Source: Devosia sp. A8/3-2
GTDB taxonomy: Bacteria; Pseudomonadota; Alphaproteobacteria; Rhizobiales; Devosiaceae
Length of the DNA stretch: 64,000 nucleotides
Direction: 5' to 3'
NCBI GenBank assembly: GCA_025452255.1
Contig: CP104974.1
Location: 3,140,156 to 3,204,155 of the forward strand
This document shows positions 41,643 to 50,661 of the stretch, piece by piece; the first letter of the stretch is position 1, and each line of letters begins with the position of its first letter. The translations under genes and the position numbers were made by a program. Under the pieces are notes generated by a model, which did no database searches, had not been told where the DNA came from, and saw only the letters and a program-made list of their open reading frames with translations.

Positions 41643-42863
41643 ATGGCAAGGAATAAGCTCACGACGACCCAGATCAAGGCGGCCACCAAAACCGGCAAGA
41701 TCGGTGACGGCGATGGCCTTTACTTGAACGTGTCAAAGGGCGGGACGAAAAGCTGGGTTTTCATTTACGTCCGCGGCTCGAAGCGGCGTGAGATGGGCTT
41801 AGGTGCATTCGACTCTGGCACCGCACCTGTCAGTTTGGCCCTAGCCCGCGTCAAGGCGGATGAGGTACGCAGCATCCTGGCCCGTGGCGGCGATCCCCTC
41901 TCCGAGATTGGCGCCCGCAGAGAACGAGCGGCGTTTGTGACCTTTGCTGAGGTAGTGCGATCGTTCCTTGCGACGAAGGATGGTTCTCGGCGGAACGAAA
42001 AACACGAGGCCCAATGGAAAATGACTCTCGGCGAGGCCTACTGCTCTAGCCTCCTCAAAAAGTCTGTCGGCGCAATCACGACCCATGATGTTGTCACCGT
42101 GCTTGAACCGCATTGGCGTGAGAAACACGAGACCGCCAGCCGTCTCCGAGGCCGGCTGGAGAAAGTCTTAGGCTACGCCACTGTTCGTGGCCTGAGATCC
42201 GGAGAAAATCCCGCCCGTTGGAAGGGCCACCTCGAACACCTCCTTCCAAAGCCGGCCGCCGAACAGCGCATAAAGCGCGGCCATCACGCCGCCCTGCCCT
42301 TTTCTGAAATCGCATCGTTCATGACCAAGCTGCGTGCGAAATCGGGGCTCAGCTCGTTGGCATTGGAATTTCTGATCCTGACCGCATCGAGGACCAGCGA
42401 GGCTCTTGGCGCTCGATGGGAGGAGATCGACTCGGACCGCGCCGTGTGGACGGTCCCCGGCGTCCGCATGAAAGCCGGACGCGAGCATCGCGTGCCATTG
42501 CCGGCACGGGTTCTTGAAATACTGCGGGCCAGAGACAAGCGGGTGGGACTGGTGTTTCCCGGAGCGATCGAGGGCCGGCCACTATCTGCAACCAGCTTGG
42601 TGAAAGCGTTGGGCGCGGCTGGCGGGACCGACGCCACGCTCCACGGGTTCCGCTCCACGTTCCGCGACTGGGTAAGCGAGGAAACCAGCTTCCCCAGCGA
42701 ACTCGCGGAGGCCGCACTTGCCCACCTAGTTGGCGACGAGGTGGAACGCGCCTATCGACGTGGGGACGCATTGGAAAAACGTCGAAAGCTGATGGAGGCC
42801 TGGGCCCATTACGGTCAGAAGGACAGCGGCCATTCAGTCATCCGCGTTCTCACCGCCGCGTAA
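41643..42863 (+). CDS. int: Tyrosine recombinase (DUF4102-type phage integrase)
   Basis: Intact protein of about 406 aa. The N-terminal DUF4102 arm-binding domain shows KTGKIGDGDGLYLNVSKGGT and KSWVFIYVRGSKRREMGLG. The catalytic domain shows the first Arg in LTASRTSEALGARWEEID, H-x-x-R in LHGFRSTFRDWVSEETS, then LAHLVGDEVERAYRRGD with the tyrosine nucleophile. ATG 41643 was preferred to a TTG 6 bp earlier. It catalyses integration at tRNA-Ser. Confidence 0.92.
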   Translation: MARNKLTTTQIKAATKTGKIGDGDGLYLNVSKGGTKSWVFIYVRGSKRREMGLGAFDSGTAPVSLALARVKADEVRSILARGGDPLSEIGARRERAAFVTFAEVVRSFLATKDGSRRNEKHEAQWKMTLGEAYCSSLLKKSVGAITTHDVVTVLEPHWREKHETASRLRGRLEKVLGYATVRGLRSGENPARWKGHLEHLLPKPAAEQRIKRGHHAALPFSEIASFMTKLRAKSGLSSLALEFLILTASRTSEALGARWEEIDSDRAVWTVPGVRMKAGREHRVPLPARVLEILRARDKRVGLVFPGAIEGRPLSATSLVKALGAAGGTDATLHGFRSTFRDWVSEETSFPSELAEAALAHLVGDEVERAYRRGDALEKRRKLMEAWAHYGQKDSGHSVIRVLTAA

Positions 42864-43074
42864 TCAGCGCTTGAGAAATATTGTTCCAAAATTACAAGTG
42901 CCCCGCTGGGGAGGATGATTGGCACATCGCCATTTCAAAGTGCCCATGGCGGGACGTCTCATTTTTGGTCGCCCCCGGCAGCACGATCTTGAGCCGCGTA
43001 ATTGGAATTCTGTTCGTTGATTTGAGACAGGATGTGTTTTTATTGGTCCGCCTCGAAACTATTGAGGCATTCCG

Positions 43075-43275
43075 ATGTCAGAGGAACTTCCTACCCTTTT
43101 GTCGATGAACCAAGTCGTGAGGCTCACCACCCTGAGCCGAACGATGGTGAATAAATATCGAGTGGCCGGCGATTTCCCACGGGCAGTGCCCATTGGTGAA
43201 AAGCGCATCGCATTCGTGGCATCCGAAATTCATGAGTGGATTTTGGAGCGCATGAGCCGCAGGACGGCGGCATAG
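43075..43275 (+). CDS. alpA: AlpA-family DNA-binding regulator / excisionase-like
   Basis: Intact 66-aa HTH protein: LLSMNQVVRLTTLSRTMVNK, then DFPRAVPIGEKRIAFVASEI and WILERM. This is the AlpA (MerR-like winged helix) pattern found downstream of DUF4102 integrases in P4-like elements and PICIs, where it controls integrase or early genes. Starts 211 bp after int and is followed by a small ORF after 2 bp. Confidence 0.85.
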   Translation: MSEELPTLLSMNQVVRLTTLSRTMVNKYRVAGDFPRAVPIGEKRIAFVASEIHEWILERMSRRTAA

Positions 43276-43277
43276 CC

Positions 43278-43583
43278 ATGACCTCCGGCACAAGCGGAAT
43301 CCCCGCCGGCCTTGCCGGGCCGAGCGGGGCACTGACAGCAGGTCAAAACCGTCAATTGCACCATAGCAAGTCGGCCGGTGGCCTACAACTCGTGGGCTCA
43401 CTAACCAGCCGTATCGTCGCCCTTCGTGATGGCGCTGTCGTTGCTCGGGCTTCATTGGGTGAGAACGGGTTGCGTGTTCATGTGGTGGCGCCACTTCGAC
43501 TCGCGCATCCCGCCCTGACCGAATTTCGGCGAGCTATCGGCTGCAGTAGCGAGGCCATTGCCTGCATCTGGTGCGCACCATGA
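43278..43583 (+). CDS. Hypothetical protein of the element's early operon
   Basis: Intact 101-aa ORF (MTSGTSGIPAGLAGPSGALT start) with a beta-rich middle (LVGSLTSRIVALRDGAVVAR, VHVVAPLRL). No recognised domain. Packed tightly between AlpA and the HTH gene, overlapping the latter by 4 bp (ATGA), which supports it as real. Confidence 0.5.
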   Translation: MTSGTSGIPAGLAGPSGALTAGQNRQLHHSKSAGGLQLVGSLTSRIVALRDGAVVARASLGENGLRVHVVAPLRLAHPALTEFRRAIGCSSEAIACIWCAP

Positions 43584-44146
43584 ACACGCACGTCGCCGCC
43601 GAGCGCTCGGCGTGGCAGCTACAAGTGGTCGGTGACCATCGGGTAAAGCTGGTAGCGTTGAGGGTGGCGGTCATTATCGGCCAGCACGTAAACGCTGAAA
43701 CCCACGATGCCCGGCCGTCTCAAGACTACATAGCATCGCTGATCGGTTGCCATCGTGGAAACGTTGCCCACGCGATCGCAGCTCTTGTTCGGCTGGGCCA
43801 CCTCGAAATCGAAAAAGATGGTCGAGGCAACCGCTATCGATTGGCAATGCGCGTCTCCGGGAACGCGGGTGAGGCGCCAACAAAGCGCGTCCCCCCGAAC
43901 GCGGATCAGGCGTCCACGTGCTTTCCCGGGAACGCGCATTTGAGTGAGGCGATGCGCGTTCCCGGCGACGCCCCATCCGCGTTCCCCGAGACGTGCAACC
44001 CGCGTTCCGGGGCACGCGCTAATAGAGACTACCAAGGAATGATCAGTGAGGGCGCGGCGCCCAGCGGCGCCAGCGCCCCCATCACCGAGCCATTGGGTGA
44101 TCATGAAAGTCTGGATATCGCGAAAGGTATGGCTGGCGCGCCCTGA
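43580..44146 (+). CDS. HTH-domain protein carrying iteron-like repeats in its gene
   Basis: 188 aa. The N-terminal two-thirds is a winged-helix domain: VKLVALRVAVIIGQHVNAET, SQDYIASLIGCHRGNVAHAI, LVRLGHLEIEKDGRGNRYRL. The C-terminal part is low-complexity with repeated RVxGNA/RVPGDA-like units, because the DNA under it consists of palindromic repeats (43849-44018). Such proteins in plasmids and satellites are replication initiators or regulators binding sites inside their own gene (inference). Start by overlap with the previous stop. The downstream stop TGA may be affected by indels. Confidence 0.6.
   Translation: MNTHVAAERSAWQLQVVGDHRVKLVALRVAVIIGQHVNAETHDARPSQDYIASLIGCHRGNVAHAIAALVRLGHLEIEKDGRGNRYRLAMRVSGNAGEAPTKRVPPNADQASTCFPGNAHLSEAMRVPGDAPSAFPETCNPRSGARANRDYQGMISEGAAPSGASAPITEPLGDHESLDIAKGMAGAP
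43849..44018. repeat. Six iteron-like palindromic repeats inside the HTH gene
   Basis: Imperfect copies of GCGCGTTCCCGGGAACGCG, itself a dyad, begin at 43849, 43885, 43918, 43954, 43977 and 43999. The spacing of the first four is 36, 33 and 36 bp, close to multiples of a helical turn. The copies at 43849 and 43918 keep the GGGAACGCG half best. Candidate replication origin or operator of the element. Confidence 0.65.
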
Positions 44147-44379
44147 GGCGCCAGCCTGCCACGACGACTCATTGCCGAGATCGAGGTGGCTTTTGCCGGG
44201 CTATCCACCCGCACGAAGTCGAACAGTTCCTGCAACTGCTCGAAAAGCTAGGGCGGGCGGAGGTGCAGGACCGGATCGCGGCATATGGGCAGGCAGTTGA
44301 GACTGGCAGAGTGCAGCGCATGCCCATGGCACGGTGGCTGCGGCAGGCTGGGCTTGTGGAGATCAGCCATGTCGCATGA
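44147..44379 (+). CDS. Broken small ORF of the element
   Basis: Two frames join to a plausible helical protein: RRLIAEIEVAFAGLST followed by HEVEQFLQLLEKLGRAEVQD, then RIAAYGQAVETG and RWLRQAGLVEISHVA before TGA 44377-44379. The break near 44208 looks like a missing C. The 5' end is not defined; it may be the continuation of the HTH gene if its stop is also an error. No family recognised. Confidence 0.35.
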
Positions 44380-44596
44380 TCCCGATCCCCTCCAGCGCCC
44401 GGCCGCCAGCGTTTGGGGCACCCCGGGCACCGCGGATGCCGCCCTATTGCACCGGCTCAGTCTTCAAATCGGCTATTCGGAAATGGATCTGCGCATGAGG
44501 GCGTTGGCCTATGCAGTCGCATCTGGTCGTACCGACGTGCCAACGGCAGCGTCGTGGCTAGGCCGACAGATGCCTCGCCATGGTGCGGACCCGTGA
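44369..44596 (+). CDS. Hypothetical protein of the element
   Basis: 75 aa, MSHDPDPLQRPAASVWGTPG start, with an amphipathic middle (LLHRLSLQIGYSEMDLRMRA, ALAYAVASGRTDVPTAASWL). Overlaps the preceding ORF end. No domain recognised. Confidence 0.4.
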   Translation: MSHDPDPLQRPAASVWGTPGTADAALLHRLSLQIGYSEMDLRMRALAYAVASGRTDVPTAASWLGRQMPRHGADP

Positions 44597-44759
44597 ATGC
44601 GCTGCGCTACGTGGTGCGCCCCATGGGCCGCCGATACCCCCGGGGCCTTGGGTCCTTTCCCCACCGGGGCCCCAACGGCGGGTGAGGGCAATCGCGATAT
44701 CCACTCGATCTCCGCCCAACGAAAATCGCATGTCTGTCTACTTTTTCTGGAGAAAACCG

Positions 44760-45275
44760 ATGAATAACAAAGTCTTAGATATGGAAAAAACGGAAGTTGA
44801 CCCGGAGACGGGCCCGGGGGTGAAGGGGCGACGACGCATGGCGCTGCTGCTGCAAGTCAGCGAGCGGCAGCTGGACCGGCTGACCGCAGAAGGAGTCTTG
44901 CCGCAGCGGCCCGATGGCCTTTATGCGATCACGGAAACCATCGATCGTCACGCCGAGTATCTGGCCGGTAAACTCCACAAGCCCAGCCGCTCGGATCGCG
45001 TCCACGCCGCCCAAGCAGAGCTGATCCAGCGCCGGCTCGACCGTGAGCGGGAGGCCTCCATACCCATGCCCGACGCGCTGGCGGTATTCGATCAAGTGAC
45101 AGAGGAGTTTCTCGCCTCGATCACCGAGGTAGGCCGCGAGACCGGCCGGGGCCAGCCCGAGCCGGAGCGCAAACGCATCTCTGCCATCGTCGACCAAGTC
45201 AGCGCAAAGTTGGCCGCGCATTTCGCTGTCGAACGCACGGCGCTGGTTACGGGCAAGCGGGAGGCGGACGAATGA
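44760..45275 (+). CDS. Terminase small-subunit-like (Nu1-type) HTH protein
   Basis: 171 aa. An N-terminal HTH (RRRMALLLQVSERQLDRLTA, EGVLPQRPDGLYAITETIDR) is followed by a long charged helix (RSDRVHAAQAELIQRRLDRE) and a helical C-terminus (VFDQVTEEFLASITEVGRET). This layout resembles Nu1/small terminase proteins that recognise packaging sites. MerR-like regulators share the fold, so the call is moderate. ATG 44760 chosen; an ATG 30 bp upstream is possible. It overlaps the next ORF by 4 bp. Confidence 0.5.
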   Translation: MNNKVLDMEKTEVDPETGPGVKGRRRMALLLQVSERQLDRLTAEGVLPQRPDGLYAITETIDRHAEYLAGKLHKPSRSDRVHAAQAELIQRRLDREREASIPMPDALAVFDQVTEEFLASITEVGRETGRGQPEPERKRISAIVDQVSAKLAAHFAVERTALVTGKREADE

Positions 45276-45561
45276 TCAGCCAGCGCGACATTGACCACCG
45301 GCGGCACGCTATGGCACGGCGCCGCAGGACCTCGCCGAGCTGCTGACGGAAACGGATGAGGCCCGCGGCATGCTGGGCCCAGAGGACCTTGGAAAAGGGC
45401 TTAGCCCGGTGGTGGCCAGCTACATCGCCGCCCTACAGTCTGCGGCGGAGCGGTTCGAGGACCCGGCCGAGCGGCGCATTGCCGATCGCGTCGTTTCGAT
45501 GGCCACGGAGATGTTAGCCAGCCAACTTCAAGCCGCTGCGGCACCGACCAGCCCGAACTAA
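45272..45561 (+). CDS. Hypothetical protein of the element (frame broken once)
   Basis: Starts MISQRDIDHRRHAMAR, overlapping the previous stop (ATGA). After a break near 45318 it continues DLAELLTETDEARGMLGPED, then VVASYIAALQSAAERFEDPA and VSMATEMLASQLQAAAAP. About 96 aa and mostly helical. No family recognised. A hairpin terminator follows. Confidence 0.45.
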
Positions 45562-45565
45562 CACT

Positions 45566-45589
45566 GGGGCGGCCTTCGGGTCGCCCCTT
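45566..45589 (+). terminator. Hairpin with UUCG tetraloop
   Basis: GGGGCGGCC / GGTCGCCCC (nine pairs including one G-T) closes a TTCG tetraloop, just after the stop at 45561. The T tract is short (CTT), so termination may be partial. Confidence 0.5.
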
Positions 45590-45640
45590 GCCATTCCCCG
45601 ACAGTGCGCGCATAAATTCCCGACTTGATGGGGAAATTAA

Positions 45641-46168
45641 ATGCCCGCTGTTTTGCTTGCTGCCACCGAATTTTGCCGATTGATCGATATCGACGTGAAG
45701 CGGTTTGAGCAGCGCCGGCTCCGTCAGCGTGCCGTTGGCGATGTTGCAGCCAGCCTTGGTCCAGACGCTGATTTTGTGCAACTGCCCATTGCCCCAACCG
45801 AGCCGGGAAAACATGCGCGCTTCGATGCGTTGGACGCTATCAGAATGCGGTGCGTCATGGTTCTTGAGTCCGGTGGCCTTTCCTTCAATGAAGCCTGTAA
45901 ATTCATTCTATCGTCAGGAATTTCTGCCTATCTCCTGCATGACGGCAACCGGGATTTCGTGGCAGGACGGTGGATTGAGCCGGGCGGAAAAGTCCGGCAC
46001 GTCTCCGGCACCATCCGCGATTTAGCCCGCGCGATGCCGGCAAGCCCGCTTATGGCAGTCCAGATCAATGTTTCCGGCATTGCCGACGATATCGTCCGCC
46101 GCGCCGATGCCCAGCTCGGGCTCGTAGTTCGGCATGGTGCATTTTTCCAGAAGGACGACACCAAGTGA
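45641..46168 (+). CDS. Hypothetical protein upstream of the capsid gene
   Basis: Intact 175-aa protein. The N-terminus (LLAATEFCRLIDIDVKRFEQ, RRLRQRAVGDVAASLG) and HARFDALDAIRMRCVMVLES look like a MerR-type HTH plus helix. The C-terminus has LMAVQINVSGIADDIVRRAD. It overlaps the capsid gene start (GTGA), so the two are translationally coupled. No confident family. Confidence 0.5.
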   Translation: MPAVLLAATEFCRLIDIDVKRFEQRRLRQRAVGDVAASLGPDADFVQLPIAPTEPGKHARFDALDAIRMRCVMVLESGGLSFNEACKFILSSGISAYLLHDGNRDFVAGRWIEPGGKVRHVSGTIRDLARAMPASPLMAVQINVSGIADDIVRRADAQLGLVVRHGAFFQKDDTK

Positions 46169-48047
46169 CCGGCACGATTGAAATCACCAATCGTGGCTAT
46201 CAGGCGGCCGAGTTGCGCGCCACCAGCCCGGACGAAAACGCCCGCACCGTCAGAAATCGTCTTCTCCACCGGCGCGCCTGTGAAGCGGTACGATTGGCGC
46301 CAAGGCGAATACTATCTCGAGTCCCTCGACATGACGCCCGCTGCCGTCGATCTGGCGCGGCTCAATACCGGCGCGGCGCCGTTTCTCGACAATCACGCCC
46401 GTGACACCATGGCAAATCGGCTCGGCGCGGTTTTGCCCGGATCGGCTCGGATCAGAAGGCGGCAAAGGCATTGCAACGGTGGTCCTATCCACCAGCAAGT
46501 CGGGTGATCAGATCCTGTCAGATCTGCGCGCTGGCCTGCCATTGCCGGTGAGCGTCGGCTATTCCGTCGAAAGCTATCTGCGCGAGGAGGGCGAAGGCGA
46601 TGCCTTGCCAACGCTCATCGCCACCCGCTGGACACCCATGGAAATCAGCGCCGTTTTGGTGCCGGCCGATTTCGGCGCCCAAGCCCGAGCCGAGCCTGAG
46701 GGCCATCACACCACCATCCCCGTCACCGTTCGGCGCGCAGAAAGCGCGGCCGGCAAGGAGCCGTCAATGACTACCCCGACCACCAACACTCTCGATCCCG
46801 TCGCTGCCGAGCGCCAGCGGGCCGCCGATATCAACTTGATCGGCACCAACCATCGCGCCAGCCACGGCCTGATCAAACGGGCGCTCGAAGGCGATATGTC
46901 CGTGCCGCAATTCCGCGAGGCAATTCTGGATGAAATGCGGGCGCGCCGAGATCGCACGCAGATCTTTTCGATTGCGCCCAGCGATTACGACCATCGCGAC
47001 GAGACTCCGCTTGCTGAACGCATGGCCGATGCCTTGCTTGGCCGTCTCCAGCCCCGCCACAAGGTAACGACAGGCCGCGATTTCGTTGGCGTGTCGCTGG
47101 GCGAAATGGCCCGGACTGCGCTTGAGAATAGCGGCGTTTCCACCCGTGGGATGTCGACTGGCCAGTTGATCGAGCGCGCCTCGATGCACACGACCTCAGA
47201 TTTGCCGGTGATGCTGGATACCGTCGCTAACCGCATTCTGCGTGACGCGTACAACGAGCAGCCCAGCGGCCTCCGGGAAGCCGCCAAGGAACAGACCGCG
47301 CGGGATTTCCGGACCCGGTTTTCCATCGGTCTCGACTTGGCCGGCAAGCTCACCAAGGTCAACGAGGCGGGTGAGTTTAAACGCCTGACGATCAAGGAAG
47401 GCGCGGAGGGCTACAGCTTGAGCACCTTTGGCGGCGTGTTCGCCGTGAGTCGTCAGGCGTTGATCAACGAAAATTTGGGCTACTTCGCCGAGATGCCTGC
47501 ACATTTCGGGAAGCTGGCCGCCCGCCTTGAGGCCGAGCAGTTGACCAATCTGCTGCTGGGCACTCAGAAGCTCTCCGACGGCCTTGCGATTTATCACGCA
47601 ACCCATGGCAACCTGCTGACCCCTGCCGCCCTGTCCACGACCTCCTCGGCCGCCGCACGCTCGGCGATGCGGCGCCAAAAGGGTGCGGCGGGTGAGGTGA
47701 TCAACATCAGCCCGAAATATCTCGTGGTTCCGCCGGAGCTCGAACTGCTCGGCGAGCAGGTTTTGGCCGAAGTGAACGCGGAGAAAATCGCGGACGTGAA
47801 TGTCTTCGCCGGTCGCCTGACGCTGATTGTCGAGAACAATCTAGCGGATCCCCAAGCTCGGTACGTCCTGGCAGACCGGGGCGCCAGCGGGCTCGAATAT
47901 GCGTACTTGGAAGGCGAGAAGGGCGTCCAGCTCATGAGCCGCGTCGGCTTCGATGTTGATGGGCAGGAGTGGAAGGCCCGGCTAGATTTTGGCAGTGGCT
48001 GGACCGATTTCAGGGGCGCTGTCAAAAATCCGGGCGTTGCGCCGTAA
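46165..48047 (+). CDS. Prohead protease / major capsid protein fusion (frame broken twice)
   Basis: The N-terminal U35-like protease domain shows IVFSTGAPVKRYDWRQGEYY, a His in FLDNHARDTMANRLG and a Ser in LPVSVGYSVESY, the expected catalytic pair. A linker and scaffold-like segment follow (TLDPVAAERQRAADINLIGT). The capsid domain runs from LAERMADALLGRLQPRHKV through GVSLGEMARTALENSG, EGYSLSTFGGVFAVSRQAL and YLVVPPELELLGEQVL to GVQLMSRVGFDVDG. Breaks at 46251-46255 and 46453-46457 are both CGAA read as CAGAA. About 627 aa. GTG start coupled to the previous gene. Confidence 0.85.
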
Positions 48048-48357
48048 CGCCCCATATAGATCGCCAGCGGGTATTCTTCCTCGCTGGTGCCAGGCCGGTG
48101 GTTTCCCGGCCGCCCCGTTGCGTGGGAGGCATTGGCCCAAGCAACAAGCGCCTGCCCTCCGCCGGGGGCGGGCGCTTTCTATTTGCGCTGTTCTCCCTCA
48201 TCCCTGCGCTTTTCATCGCGAGCGACCAATTCTGCCACCGGCGGTTGAAGCTCTCAAGGAACGCCCGTTGCTCGGCCGGGATAGCCGCTCGCTCAAGGCG
48301 GGCGGCACGGCGGCCGGCAGTGTCCACATTGGGAACGCGGATGGGGCGGGTGTTCAT
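48022..48357 (-). CDS. Possible small basic protein, antisense to the capsid 3' end
   Basis: Starts MNTRPIRVPNVDTAGRRAAR and continues FLESFNRRWQNWSLAMKSAG, which looks protein-like. The second half only translates the capsid terminator and the capsid gene's antisense. A real product, if any, would be the first 55-60 residues (about 48180-48357). No family recognised. Confidence 0.3.
   Translation of the reverse strand: MNTRPIRVPNVDTAGRRAARLERAAIPAEQRAFLESFNRRWQNWSLAMKSAGMRENSANRKRPPPAEGRRLLLGPMPPTQRGGRETTGLAPARKNTRWRSIWGVTAQRPDF
48146..48180 (+). terminator. Terminator of the capsid transcript
   Basis: A 12-pair stem AAGCGCCTGCCC / GGGCGGGCGCTT (one T-G pair) with an 8-nt loop, followed by TCT, about 100 bp past the capsid stop. 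Confidence 0.7.
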
Positions 48358-48518
48358 GCCTCAAGAGTAGCGCGTGTCAGTAAAAAGGAAATGGTCGGCA
48401 ATGCTCCCCGCGGACTGGCGGCGCGCCACTGCCAGCCGCTCGGTAAAATTTGACGCAATGTGTTGTGAAGCCCTCATGTCTTTGCCGGTAATCTGCTGTG
48501 GAAACGATGGGGGACTAA

Positions 48519-48941
48519 ATGAAGTTTTTGGCGCGGGCGGCTTCTGCCGCATGCCCGGCAGCTGCGATCCCGGGACCGGCGGCGGCACAATCGACGATAC
48601 GATCACTGCCAACGCAGGACCATATAATCGACAGTTACATTGCGCAAATCGGCTATCACGACCTGCACAACTCTAGCGGTGCGCGTCTGACCAATCCTTG
48701 GCAGGTGTTGCGGCAGGATCGCGCCAACTATCACCGATACGGCCTGCGCGACCCATACGATCAAGATGACATCTTTTTCGGGAGCGAGGGCAACCGCGCA
48801 ACTATGGAGTCCATGCTTTCGATGGGCTCGATCTCGCCGCAGGCGGCTCACGACATCCTGAGTGGCAACGCTCTGGTGCTTGTTGAAATCCATGGAACCG
48901 GTTCGACCGGGCGAGGACTTCACGTCACTGTCGCTCGTTGA
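48519..48941 (+). CDS. Secreted hypothetical protein of the element
   Basis: Intact 140-aa ORF. An alanine-rich leader (MKFLARAASAACPAAAIPGP, cleavage near AAAQS) precedes QDHIIDSYIAQIGYHDLHNS and YGLRDPYDQDDIFFGSEGNR. Codon use is less GC-biased than the host genes. Function unknown. Confidence 0.5.
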   Translation: MKFLARAASAACPAAAIPGPAAAQSTIRSLPTQDHIIDSYIAQIGYHDLHNSSGARLTNPWQVLRQDRANYHRYGLRDPYDQDDIFFGSEGNRATMESMLSMGSISPQAAHDILSGNALVLVEIHGTGSTGRGLHVTVAR

Positions 48942-49352
48942 TGATCTCGGGTCGGGATCGGGAGGGTGAGGGAGGTCGGGGGTGACGCCACACTTTACCC
49001 CCGATCCCACGTTGCCGCCTGGACTTAACAATGGCGTTGGCCGGGCCCTCAATCACGGTCATAGCTCAGAGGAGACCGGATCGTCACTCCCCGTTTTGAG
49101 GGGGTTGACGGGCAAGCGAAAAGATCGGGAGGGCAGAGTTTTGGGGGCTCGTTGCCCTCCCTAAGCCCTCCAGTTGAGCCAGCGGGCCTAGCCCAATATA
49201 CGCCGCTGGACGCCTGTGTCCTATTCATTTAGTGGTCGGGCTGGGGGCGGCCGTCGCAATGCACCAGCGATTTTCCATAGCGTCTCGGTTCGATTGCATT
49301 GGTTGTTCTCTCGGGCTACAGCCGCAAGGATGCGAACCAGAGGAATTTTTTA
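48942..49352. other. Element intergenic region without a supported gene
   Basis: About 410 bp between two small ORFs. I see no reading frame with protein-like composition, no RNA gene and no strong repeat. The stretch before 49353 is T/A-rich (GGAATTTTTTAATGG) and includes the probable start region of the next ORF. Confidence 0.4.
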
Positions 49353-49604
49353 ATGGCGTCAGTACTTAGCGACACGATCAAGCGGGCCGCCGCCCTCCGC
49401 GGGCAACGGGACTTCAAAGGGGCGATCACTCTCGTGGATCAGGCCGTGGCGAATGCAACTGCGGATGACGATCTTAAGGTGATCGCATTGCTGCAAGGGC
49501 TCTATGCTGCGGACGAGGCTGGCTTGGCCAGTGAGGCAAAACGATTTGCCGTTGCTCTTATCGCCGAAGACCCCGAGATCCCTTCGATCCAGAAGTACCT
49601 GTAA
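49353..49604 (+). CDS. Small TPR-like hypothetical protein of the element
   Basis: 83 aa, MASVLSDTIKRAAALRGQRD, then FKGAITLVDQAVANATADDD, VIALLQGLYAADEAGLASEA and KRFAVALIAEDPEIPSIQKY. Two helix pairs resemble a TPR hairpin. Followed directly by a good terminator, which supports expression. No specific family. Confidence 0.5.
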   Translation: MASVLSDTIKRAAALRGQRDFKGAITLVDQAVANATADDDLKVIALLQGLYAADEAGLASEAKRFAVALIAEDPEIPSIQKYL

Positions 49605-49638
49605 GCCGTGATGTGCCTTACAAGCGCCATCACGGCTT
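49603..49638 (+). terminator. Terminator after the small TPR-like gene
   Basis: Perfect 11-bp stem AAGCCGTGATG / CATCACGGCTT with a 14-nt loop, followed by CCTTCT. It begins at the stop codon of the preceding gene. Confidence 0.7.
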
Positions 49639-49726
49639 CCTTCTACTTGGCGAGCTCTAACCTCGCCAAACCCACTGCAGCGGCCGTTAACTGGGGGCTA
49701 TGCGCGAATGGCCTACGGCGCGGACG

Positions 49727-50591
49727 CTAGGCCACGACACCTCGCGATGGCTCGATCACATCAGGGATCTTCAGAGCGTCGCAAAACACCATGACCTCTT
49801 TGCCCGAATATCGGGTACCCGCGGTGTACCAAATGCCAAACTCGGTCTGTCGAAGGCCCGCATAGAGGTTCACGATGGGTTGGACATTGTCATATGAGAC
49901 AATCCACGGTTGGCGGATGGATGAACGTACCAAGCCCGCGACTGCGGCGTGATCTTCATGCCTGTAGTGATCTTCGTACAGCCCCTTTCCCTTCACGTAG
50001 TACGGTGGGTCAAGGTAGATCAAGCTCTTCTGGGGAAGCGTGGGGATCACGTCGTGGATCAAGTCCGCCGCGTCGAAATTATAGAGGCTGATGCGTGAGC
50101 TATAGCTCATGATTTTCTCGATGCGACGCGCTAAATCTTGAGCTTTGTAGCGGGCATCTAGCTTCCATGTGCCAGCCTGATCCTTTCCACCGATCACGCC
50201 ACCCTTGATGATGCCGGAGCGGTTTGTACGGTTCAGGAAAAAAGTAGAAAATCCCAGCTCCAACATGCCGGCGCTATCAGATTTCTGAACTTGTCTTTGA
50301 CGCTGCCACTCCTCGATAGTTGGGACAGTGTCACGGACAAGACAGAACCAAGCCTTCCGGCTCATTCAGAACCGAGTGCCAAAACGCGTGAACCGAACGG
50401 TTCAGGTCATTTAGATGGATGTGGTCGGCGTATTCCAGATAGAGCAGTGAGATCGCAATCCCAGCTCCACCAGCGTAGGGCTCCACGTAGTGGCAGCCGG
50501 TCATTCCGTTCGCTTCGATTAGGTCAGCAACGAACTGCGTAAGCCGGCCCTTGCCACCGGGGTATCGAAGGGGAGAATTGAACTGGTCCAT
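49727..50591 (-). CDS. D12-class N6-adenine DNA methyltransferase (frame broken once)
   Basis: Dam-like methylase. It starts MDQFNSPLRYPGGKGRLTQF; the SAM site is HYVEPYAGGAGIAISLLY, the catalytic motif is LIYLDPPYYVKGKGLYEDHY, and target-side residues lie in FFLNRTNRSGIIKGG. The frame breaks at 50343-50347, where TTCG is read as TTCTG (GLVRLVRDTVPT expected). About 288 aa. No cognate restriction enzyme is seen. It lies downstream of the ParB-like gene on the same strand, with a gap of about 70 bp. Confidence 0.85.
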
Positions 50592-50661
50592 TCAAAACCT
50601 ATAGCTAAGGATAGGCCGGTTGGCCAGCGTTGATCATGGCGTTCTGAGTGCCTTGTAGATT

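Noticed and set aside
43849..44018. CRISPR array
   Set aside because: The repeats are short, dyad-symmetric, variable and lie inside an open reading frame; there are no constant-length unique spacers and no cas genes.
44509..44691. Minus-strand 60-aa ORF in the element
   Set aside because: Proline/glycine/histidine-rich antisense of the GC-rich leader upstream of the terminase-like gene; not protein-like.
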